This document shows, in pieces, positions 1 to 5,378 of a stretch of DNA of 9,032 bases. This DNA comes from Bacteroidales bacterium H10. Lineage in GTDB: Bacteria; Bacteroidota; Bacteroidia; Bacteroidales; Muribaculaceae. The stretch's first letter is position 1; each line of letters opens with the position of its first letter. The translations under genes were made by a program, and so were the position numbers. Where the stretch lies: assembly GCA_001701295.1 (NCBI GenBank), contig DAAV01000130.1, forward strand, positions 4,218-13,249, in the 5' to 3' direction. Below the pieces are notes generated by a model, which ran no database searches, was not told the origin of the DNA, and saw nothing but the letters and a program-made list of their open reading frames with translations.

Positions 1-156
1 CAGATGAAATCCCGGATCGATCACGGCGGTGATTTCAAGCGAGGGTGTCGCCGTGTTGTCGCCGGCGACCCTGTAGCTCCATGTGACATGATCGGCTGCG
101 AATGCTCCGAATACACATGTCAGGAGGGTCAGGAGTAGTGGTAAGGTGCGTTTCAT
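1..156 (-). CDS. DsbD-like N-terminal domain protein, 5' end only
   Basis: This is the start of a minus-strand gene that runs off the left edge; 52 codons are visible and there is no stop. The start is the ATG whose complement is at 154-156. Residues 1-20 form a typical Sec signal peptide: MKR, a Leu/Thr-rich core, then an AFA|AD cleavage site. The mature part begins DHVTWSYRV and continues to a segment ending IDPGFHL. This resembles the start of the periplasmic N-terminal domain of DsbD-type thiol:disulfide reductases, where a VxW strand is followed by a glycine-His-Leu turn. In Bacteroidales, proteins with this domain may be full DsbD (membrane domain plus thioredoxin) or a stand-alone periplasmic domain, and the fragment cannot tell them apart. 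It is divergent from iorA, so a functional link is not implied. The signal peptide is clear; the family call is moderately confident. Confidence 0.7.
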   Translation of the reverse strand, partial: MKRTLPLLLTLLTCVFGAFAADHVTWSYRVAGDNTATPSLEITAVIDPGFHL

Positions 157-183
157 ATTGAATTTGGTTAGATTTTCTGCGCG

Positions 184-215
184 CTAAATTAATAAGTTCA
201 TCCCAATTAAACAAA
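184..215 (-). promoter_or_regulatory. Candidate promoter for the DsbD-like gene
   Basis: Read on the minus strand, TTTG (215-212) is followed after 20 bases by TAATTTAG (191-184). The Bacteroidetes sigma-ABfr consensus is TTTG, 19-21 bases, TAnnTTTG, so the -33 box is perfect and the -7 box has one mismatch. Transcription would begin about 20-25 bases before the ATG at 156. The region is AT-rich, so a chance match is possible. Confidence 0.4.
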
Positions 216-247
216 ATTTTTACTCCATTTATAAATTTTTCATAAAA

Positions 248-279
248 TTTGTGTGATTGCAAACTTTTCACTACATTTG
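248..279 (+). promoter_or_regulatory. Candidate promoter for the iorA operon
   Basis: TTTG (248-251) is followed after 20 bases by TACATTTG (272-279), an exact match to the Bacteroidetes promoter form TTTG, 19-21 bases, TAnnTTTG. The inferred transcription start is near 283-287, giving a leader of about 90 bases before the iorA ATG at 376. It lies back to back with the minus-strand candidate at 184-215, 32 bases away, so one regulator bound between them could affect both genes. No operator was recognised. Confidence 0.6.
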
Positions 280-375
280 CGACAGAGTAACATAAAGCCT
301 CTCACTCTTCCGCACATCGTAGAGACGGGTGCGTGAAAAGTCGGGATTTATCAGAATTTTACCTAATACCATAAT

Positions 376-1995
376 ATGAAAACAAAACAACTTTTGTTGG
401 GCGATGAAGCTCTCGCCCTCGGCGCAATTTATGCCGGACTCTCCGGCGCGTATGCGTATCCCGGTACGCCATCTACTGAAATTCTGGAATTTGTGCAGAA
501 GAATCCGCTGTCGCGCGAGCGTAAGATACATTCCCATTGGTCTTCCAATGAGAAGACTGCCATGGAGGAGGCTCTCGGCATGTCTTTCTGCGGCAAGCGT
601 GCCATGACTTCTATGAAGCATGTGGGCATGAACGTCGCTGCCGATCCGTTTGTCAATTCAGCCATGACGGGAGCGAACGGTGGTCTGCTGGTGATAGCAG
701 CCGATGATCCGTCGATGCATTCGTCACAGAATGAGCAGGATTCCCGCTTCTATGCCGATTTCGCCATGATTCCGGCTCTTGAACCGTCGAATCAGCAGGA
801 AGCTTATGATATGGCCCGTTATGGCTTTGAACTTTCAGAGCGTCTCGGCATACCGGTGCTGACACGTCTGGTGACACGTCTCAGCCATTCCAGGGCTGTT
901 GTAGAGACTCACGACGAACCTCTTGAGGAAAACAAGATACATTATCCCGAGAATCCGAAGCAATGGGTGCTCATGCCCGCAATGTCGAAGATCCGCAACA
1001 AAAAGCTGATCGCCGATCAGAAAGAGTTTGTCAAAGCTTCGGAGACATCTCCTTTCAATTTCTATAACGAGGCTCCCGATCATCGCTTCGGCATAATCGT
1101 AAGCGGAATTGCCTATAATTATCTTATGGAGGCATTCGGTGGCGAATGTCCTTTCCCTGTTGTCAAGATCAGCCAGTACCCGTTGCCGGCCGAGATGCTG
1201 CGTCGTCTCTACAATTCATGTGACGCGCTTCTCGTAGTCGAGGAGGGACAGCCCTTTATCGAGCAGAAACTTCTCGGACTTAATGAAGGTGGTAAGAAGA
1301 TACATGGCAAGCTCTCGGGGGCTGTGGTGCGCGACGGTGAACTCAATCCCGATCTCGTGGCCGAGGCTGTGGGACGTGTCATGCCCGATGTCAAGGGCAT
1401 AATGGATTTCCTTGTGCCTGACGCATGCGATATAGTGGCTCCGCGTCCGCCTATGCTCTGTCAGGGTTGCGGACACCGCGATGTCTACGGCGCGCTCAAT
1501 GCCGCGCTCGAATCGTATGAGTCTCCCAAGGTCTTCGGCGACATAGGCTGTTATACTCTCGGCTTCCTGAAACCGTTCAACGCCATCGACACATGCGTCG
1601 ACATGGGCGCTTCGATAACCATGGCGAAAGGCGCGGCTGACGCAGGCCAGCATCCCGCTGTGGCCATAATCGGAGACTCTACGTTCACGCACAGCGGTAT
1701 GACCGGTCTGCTTGATGCTATCAACGAGAACAGCAATATTCTTGTCATCATATCCGACAATCTGACCACCGGTATGACAGGAGGCCAGGATTCGCAGGGC
1801 ACAGGCAAGATCGAGGATATATGTCTTGGCCTTGGTGCCGATCCGGCCCATGTGCGTACCATTGACTCTCTGCCGAAGAATCATGACCAGATGGTGGCTC
1901 TTTTCAAGGAAGAGATAGATTATCCCGGCCTTTCAGTAGTCGTTTCTCGTCGCGAGTGCATCCAGACTGCACGCCGCCACGCCGCAAAAAAATAA
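376..1995 (+). CDS. iorA: Indolepyruvate:ferredoxin oxidoreductase, alpha subunit, without C-terminal ferredoxin domain
   Basis: This is the thiamine-diphosphate subunit of the cytoplasmic enzyme that oxidatively decarboxylates aryl-2-oxoacids (indolepyruvate, phenylpyruvate, 4-hydroxyphenylpyruvate) to arylacetyl-CoA, CO2 and reduced ferredoxin. The protein has 539 residues. The N-terminal pyrimidine-binding domain shows LLLGDEALALGA (6-17), YPGTPSTEI (28-36) and Glu59 in SSNEKTAMEEALG, the likely cofactor-activating glutamate. A middle domain covers roughly 235-345. The C-terminal pyrophosphate-binding domain has CQGCGH (362-367), GDIGCYTLG (388-396), GDSTFTHSG (433-441) and SDNLTTGMTGG (460-470), which fits the TPP/Mg motif. 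Classical IorA is about 600-650 residues and ends with two CxxCxxCxxxC [4Fe-4S] motifs; here the chain stops after RRECIQTARRHAAKK with no such cysteines. The ATG at 376 gives the canonical N-terminus. It is first in a four-gene cluster with iorB 23 bases downstream, and its last codons form an A7 run discussed separately. Family assignment is firm; substrate range is inferred. Confidence 0.93.
   Translation: MKTKQLLLGDEALALGAIYAGLSGAYAYPGTPSTEILEFVQKNPLSRERKIHSHWSSNEKTAMEEALGMSFCGKRAMTSMKHVGMNVAADPFVNSAMTGANGGLLVIAADDPSMHSSQNEQDSRFYADFAMIPALEPSNQQEAYDMARYGFELSERLGIPVLTRLVTRLSHSRAVVETHDEPLEENKIHYPENPKQWVLMPAMSKIRNKKLIADQKEFVKASETSPFNFYNEAPDHRFGIIVSGIAYNYLMEAFGGECPFPVVKISQYPLPAEMLRRLYNSCDALLVVEEGQPFIEQKLLGLNEGGKKIHGKLSGAVVRDGELNPDLVAEAVGRVMPDVKGIMDFLVPDACDIVAPRPPMLCQGCGHRDVYGALNAALESYESPKVFGDIGCYTLGFLKPFNAIDTCVDMGASITMAKGAADAGQHPAVAIIGDSTFTHSGMTGLLDAINENSNILVIISDNLTTGMTGGQDSQGTGKIEDICLGLGADPAHVRTIDSLPKNHDQMVALFKEEIDYPGLSVVVSRRECIQTARRHAAKK
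1986..1992 (+). promoter_or_regulatory. Possible -1 frameshift heptamer at the iorA stop
   Basis: The end of iorA reads GCA AAA AAA TAA, so A_AAA_AAA sits exactly in the X_XXY_YYZ phase needed for tandem -1 slippage, directly before the stop. After a -1 shift the frame reads I-K-I-K-K-S-T-K-N and enters the iorB ATG in frame with no stop, giving a predicted fusion of about 741 residues. I see no convincing downstream pseudoknot or stem-loop and no upstream Shine-Dalgarno-like stimulator; only a small GTGCA/TGCAC hairpin (1956-1972) lies upstream. Short A-runs at gene ends are common, so this is a candidate only. Confidence 0.25.
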
Positions 1996-2018
1996 AAATC
2001 AAAAAATCCACGAAAAAC

Positions 2019-2600
2019 ATGAAATCAGATATAGTACTCGCAGGCGTGGGCGGACAAGGCATCCTGACCATAGCCACAATACTCGGTGCAGCCGCACTCA
2101 ATGAAAATCTTTATCTCAAACAGGCCGAGGTCCATGGCATGAGCCAGCGCGGAGGCGATGTGCAGTCCAATCTCCGTCTCAGCTCCCGCCCCATACACTC
2201 CGATCTTATTCCTCTCGGCGGAGCCGATCTTATCGTATCGCTCGAACCGATGGAAGCTTTGCGTTATCTTCCGTTCCTGTCGAAGGAAGGATGGATAGTC
2301 ACCAATTCCATCCCGTTTGTCAATATAGACAATTATCCCGACATGACGGCTGTCGAAGAGGAACTGGCACATTGTCCGCGTGTCATATCGTTCGATATGG
2401 AGGCTCTCGCCAAGGAAGTGGCGTCGGCACGCAGCTCCAATCTCGTTTTGCTCGGCGCCGCGTCACCGTTTATCGACATAGCTCCCGAAAAGATCGAAGA
2501 AGCCGTGCGCGCGCTCTTCATCCCGAAGGGGGAAAAGATTGTGGAATCCAATATCGCTGCATTCCGTGCGGGCCGTGAGCGTGCTCTTTCCATGAAGTGA
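2019..2600 (+). CDS. iorB: Indolepyruvate:ferredoxin oxidoreductase, beta subunit
   Basis: This is the small partner of IorA, from the gamma-domain (POR/KOR gamma) family that forms part of the CoA-handling side of 2-oxoacid:ferredoxin oxidoreductases. The protein has 193 residues, normal for IorB. It opens with MKSDIVLAGVGGQGI, including the GxGGQG signature (residues 9-14). This is followed by EVHGMSQRGGDV (37-48), another family hallmark, and by LIVSLEPMEALRYLP. The ATG at 2019 is chosen because the GxGGQG motif must lie right at the N-terminus. The reading frame is also open upstream as far as a GTG at 1956, but that would add 21 basic residues unlike any IorB and overlap iorA. The start is preceded by an A-rich stretch, not a Shine-Dalgarno sequence. 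It lies 23 bases after iorA and 35 before the aminotransferase, so co-transcription is likely. Confidence 0.93.
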   Translation: MKSDIVLAGVGGQGILTIATILGAAALNENLYLKQAEVHGMSQRGGDVQSNLRLSSRPIHSDLIPLGGADLIVSLEPMEALRYLPFLSKEGWIVTNSIPFVNIDNYPDMTAVEEELAHCPRVISFDMEALAKEVASARSSNLVLLGAASPFIDIAPEKIEEAVRALFIPKGEKIVESNIAAFRAGRERALSMK

Positions 2601-2635
2601 TATCGTTGTCAAACTGATTAATCTACTGACTCGTT

Positions 2636-3946
2636 ATGTTTCCAATAGATAAAGATACGTTCGATGCTGTCGTCAGACGTCTCATGATACTTGACCTCGG
2701 TTCCGCCACCATACGCCAGATCTGCACTCTTGCCGGAGAGATCGAGCGCGAGGCCGGCGAGCCTATGGTTCATCTCGAGATCGGCAATCCGGGTCTTGAA
2801 GCCGAACAGGTTGGTGTCAGGGCCGAGATTCATGCTCTTGAATGCGGCGTGGCCAATAAATATCCCGCCATCCAGGGTATTCCCGAATTGAAGGAGGCCG
2901 GCTCTGAATTCATCAAGGCTTTCCTCGATATAGACATCCCGGGCAAATGCATTATTCCGACAGTCGGATCGATGCAGGGAAGCTTCACGCTGCAGTTGCT
3001 GCTGTCGCAGCGTCTTAAGGAGAAAGACACCATGCTTTTTCTCAACCCCGGTTTCCCGGCTCACATATCGCAGGCCAAGGTGCTCGGCATAAAGACGGAG
3101 CAGTTCGATATCTATAAATATCGCGGTGCCGCTCTCGAGGAGAAACTTGAGGAGGTGCTTTCGAAAGGCAATGTCACCGGACTCCTTTACAGCAATCCCA
3201 ACAATCCGGCGTGGACGAATCTCACGGAGTCCGAACTTGAGACTATCGGACGTCTCGCCACGAAGTATGACTGTATCGTACTTGAGGATCTCGCATATTT
3301 CGGCATGGATTTCCGCCGCGATGTCAGTCATCCCGGAGTTCCTCCTTTCGGAGCTACTGTCGCACGCTACACGGATAATTATATACTCATGCTGTCGGGT
3401 TCCAAGATTTTCAGTTATGCCGGTCAGCGCATAGCACTTGTGTGCATGGGTCCGAAAGTCTATGAACGCAAATATGAGTTTTTCGAGAAATTCTACGAGA
3501 TGCCGGCGTTTGGCGACGCATATGTCTTCGGTGTATTATATTGTGCTTCTTCGGGTACGTCGCATTCGGCGCAGCACGGTATGGCTGCCATGCTTGCCGC
3601 TGCAGCGCGGGGCGAGCTGAAATTTATCGATCACTGTTCGGAATACGGACGCCGTGCGGAGATCGTAAAGAAAATCTTTACCGACAACGGTTTCTATATC
3701 GTCTATGATATGGACGGAGATTCGCCTATAGCCGACGGATTCTTCTTTACGATCGGTTATCCGGGCATGTCGGGTGTCGAACTCCAGCAGGAACTGATAC
3801 GCTATGGCGTGTCGTCGATCTCTCTGGTGTCGACCGGTTCGGAACAGGAAGGTATCCGTGCCTGTGTTTCCATGATTTCCGATGACGAGGCATTCGCGCG
3901 TCTGGAGCGGTTCCTGAAGAAATTCAACGAAGACCATAAGAAATGA
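2636..3946 (+). CDS. PLP-dependent class I/II aminotransferase, probably for aromatic amino acids
   Basis: A cytoplasmic fold-type I aminotransferase of 436 residues. Visible hallmarks: the N-terminal HLEIGNPG (46-53), YPAIQGIPELKEA (76-88), SNPNNP (186-191), LEDLAYFGMDF (216-226) with Asp218 expected to contact the PLP ring nitrogen and Tyr221 its 3' oxygen, and SGSK (254-257) with Lys257 as the Schiff-base lysine. Arg265 probably binds the cofactor phosphate, and Arg408 in GIRACVSM is the likely carboxylate-binding arginine. The opening MFPIDKDTFD and the slightly long N-terminal region look like a subgroup common in Bacteroidetes. The family alone does not fix the substrate. Position between iorAB and a CoA-transferase suggests it converts Trp, Phe or Tyr plus 2-oxoglutarate into the arylpyruvate used by IorAB. 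Its stop overlaps the next start by 4 bases, which points to translational coupling. No promoter was seen in the 35-base gap upstream. Confidence 0.88.
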   Translation: MFPIDKDTFDAVVRRLMILDLGSATIRQICTLAGEIEREAGEPMVHLEIGNPGLEAEQVGVRAEIHALECGVANKYPAIQGIPELKEAGSEFIKAFLDIDIPGKCIIPTVGSMQGSFTLQLLLSQRLKEKDTMLFLNPGFPAHISQAKVLGIKTEQFDIYKYRGAALEEKLEEVLSKGNVTGLLYSNPNNPAWTNLTESELETIGRLATKYDCIVLEDLAYFGMDFRRDVSHPGVPPFGATVARYTDNYILMLSGSKIFSYAGQRIALVCMGPKVYERKYEFFEKFYEMPAFGDAYVFGVLYCASSGTSHSAQHGMAAMLAAAARGELKFIDHCSEYGRRAEIVKKIFTDNGFYIVYDMDGDSPIADGFFFTIGYPGMSGVELQQELIRYGVSSISLVSTGSEQEGIRACVSMISDDEAFARLERFLKKFNEDHKK

Positions 3947-5253
3947 GAGCCACGCAGGATATAAACTATGTCTCGGCCGCCGAGGCGGTGAGACTGATAG
4001 AAAGCGGAGACCACATCTATCTTCAGGGATCGACCTCGACTCCTGAGTTGCTGGAGCAGGCCCTGGCGGACCGCGGACATGAGTTGCGCGATGTTACGGT
4101 GATCACCGGATTCGGTGTGTGTCGGGGGGAATCGCCTCTTTGTCGTCCTGAGTTCAAGGATACGTTTCTTGTAAATTCATTCTTTGTCAACAACAGCTTC
4201 CGCAAATGGATAAACGAGGGCTACGGTTCGATGACTCCCCGTTTTCTGGGAGAAGTTCCGCAGCTGATACGTGACGGCACATGGCGTGTCGATGTCGTTC
4301 TCCTGAACTGTTCGATGCCTAATGAGGATGGCCTTGTCAGTTTCGGAGTCTCGGGCGATGTGGCATGTTCCGCCGTTGAGTCGGCCGACAGGATCATTGC
4401 GCAGATCAATCCCAATATGCCATTCTCCTACGGAGATCCTACTGTGCATATATCGAAGATAGACGCTTGTGTGCGTTGCGATACTCCGCTTGTCGAAGTG
4501 CCTACATCCGAACCTACGGAAGCGGAAATCAGGATAGGGGAGTATATAGCCGAGAGAATACCTGACGGTGCTACACTGCAGATCGGTGTGGGGGGTATTC
4601 CCAATGCCGTGATCCGTGCTCTTTCGGGCCATAAGCATCTCGGACTCCACACCGAAGCCATGACCGACGGCGTGCTTCCGTTGCTGGAGAGCGGTGTGAT
4701 CGACAACTCGCAGAAAGTAGTGCTTCCCGGCAAATCCGTGGCATCGCTTGCTCTCGGATCAAAGAAGCTTTACGAATATATGGACGGCAATCCGGATATC
4801 ATATTCCGCGATGTGGCCTGGACCAACAATCCCTATGTCATCGGTCAGAATCCGAAAGTGATGTCGATCAATTCCTGTCTTGAGATAGACCTCACGGGCC
4901 AGATATGCGCAGATTCCATAGGCACAAGAATATTCTCGGGTGTCGGCGGTCAGCATGACTTTGTGTTCGGCTCGTCTCTGTCGGAAGGAGGTATTTCGTT
5001 TCTTGCCATGCTGGCTACGACCAACAAGGGTTACAACAAGATAAAACCGGTTCTGACAGAGGGCGCCGGAGTGGTTACGACACGCTTTCAGACCAACTAT
5101 ATCGTAACCGAATACGGAGCGGTGGATCTTCGTGGCCGTACGCTCGCCGAACGTGCGAAACTGCTTATTTCAGTAGCGGCTCCGCAATTCCGCGAAGAGC
5201 TCGAACGAGCCGCCGCCGAACGCTTCGGCTATGCCTTCCTGCGCCTGAAATAA
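3943..5253 (+). CDS. Acetyl-CoA hydrolase/transferase family CoA-transferase
   Basis: A 436-residue enzyme of the acetyl-CoA hydrolase/4-hydroxybutyrate CoA-transferase family. These enzymes move CoA between an acyl-CoA and a carboxylate, usually acetate, through a glutamyl-CoA thioester. Visible signatures are LQIGVGGIPNAV (212-223), LHTEAMTDGVL (235-245), where Glu238 is the expected catalytic glutamate, ADSIGTRIFSGVGGQHDF (323-340), and the C-terminal TEYGAVDLRGRTLAERA (389-405). Length is normal for the family (about 430-440). The ATG at 3943 overlaps the preceding stop as ATGA, typical of a coupled operon. In this context the likely reaction is arylacetyl-CoA + acetate giving arylacetate + acetyl-CoA, which conserves the thioester energy; this is inferred from neighbours. 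Alternatives are butyryl-, propionyl- or 4-hydroxybutyryl-CoA:acetate transfer, or succinyl-CoA:acetate transfer. It is the last gene before two hairpins. Confidence 0.9.
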   Translation: MRATQDINYVSAAEAVRLIESGDHIYLQGSTSTPELLEQALADRGHELRDVTVITGFGVCRGESPLCRPEFKDTFLVNSFFVNNSFRKWINEGYGSMTPRFLGEVPQLIRDGTWRVDVVLLNCSMPNEDGLVSFGVSGDVACSAVESADRIIAQINPNMPFSYGDPTVHISKIDACVRCDTPLVEVPTSEPTEAEIRIGEYIAERIPDGATLQIGVGGIPNAVIRALSGHKHLGLHTEAMTDGVLPLLESGVIDNSQKVVLPGKSVASLALGSKKLYEYMDGNPDIIFRDVAWTNNPYVIGQNPKVMSINSCLEIDLTGQICADSIGTRIFSGVGGQHDFVFGSSLSEGGISFLAMLATTNKGYNKIKPVLTEGAGVVTTRFQTNYIVTEYGAVDLRGRTLAERAKLLISVAAPQFREELERAAAERFGYAFLRLK

Positions 5254-5276
5254 AGCATTTGTTACAATAACCTAAA

Positions 5277-5308
5277 CCGGAGACCGCTTTCGACTAAGCG
5301 GTCCCCGG
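5277..5308 (+). terminator. Hairpin after the CoA-transferase gene
   Basis: GACCGCTT (5282-5289) pairs perfectly with AAGCGGTC (5296-5303) around a 6-base loop, and the outer CCGG (5277-5280) pairs with CCGG (5305-5308) across one A/C mismatch. There is no uridine tract immediately after it, only GTGAAAAATCC leading into a second hairpin. It lies 23 bases past the stop codon. It may protect the 3' end or act together with the second hairpin. Confidence 0.5.
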
Positions 5309-5311
5309 TGA

Positions 5312-5358
5312 AAAATCCAGAGCGGACTGACCCCATGTGCCGGTCCGCTCCGGATTTT
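5312..5358 (+). terminator. Long hairpin with A/T-rich base, probable terminator
   Basis: A 16-base arm AAAATCCAGAGCGGAC (5312-5327) pairs with GTCCGCTCCGGATTTT (5343-5358), with a single A/C mismatch, around a 15-base loop. A GC-rich upper stem on an A-to-T base that ends in TTTT is the usual shape of an intrinsic terminator. Because the A-run and T-run are both in the stem, it could work in either direction, but all genes nearby read on the plus strand. It ends only 20 bases before the permease start codon. Confidence 0.6.
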
Positions 5359-5378
5359 CCACTATTATCCGCTTGCTT

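Noticed and set aside
35..271. A 78-codon minus-strand frame across the divergent intergenic region
   Set aside because: It overlaps the DsbD-like gene in a different frame and crosses AT-rich promoter DNA. The frame starting at 156 has a signal peptide and a family match, so it is the real one.
311..333. A small leader hairpin (CGCAC/GTGCG) upstream of iorA as a riboswitch
   Set aside because: It is only a five-pair core with a 13-base loop. No known aptamer consensus or leader peptide rich in Trp, Phe or Tyr was seen.
1216..1884. A 222-codon open frame on the minus strand opposite iorA
   Set aside because: The translation has no recognisable domain and an odd His/Arg-rich composition. It is fully antisense to a clearly conserved gene and is best explained as a mirror of iorA codon bias.
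1956..1972. GTGCA/TGCAC hairpin near the iorA end as a frameshift stimulator
   Set aside because: It is five pairs and lies upstream of the heptamer, whereas classical stimulatory structures lie a few bases downstream.
1956..2018. GTG at 1956 as the iorB start
   Set aside because: It would add 21 basic residues before the GxGGQG N-terminus and overlap iorA. It is kept only as evidence that the -1 frame is open for a possible frameshift.
2618..3331. A 237-codon open frame on the minus strand opposite the aminotransferase gene
   Set aside because: It has no family signature and is wholly antisense to a gene with intact PLP motifs; treated as a shadow.
5337..5378. GTG at 5337 as the permease start
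   Set aside because: It lies in the loop of the terminator-like hairpin, and the extra 14 residues are encoded by the hairpin's right arm. MYLTIITLLL from 5379 starts neatly at the first membrane helix.
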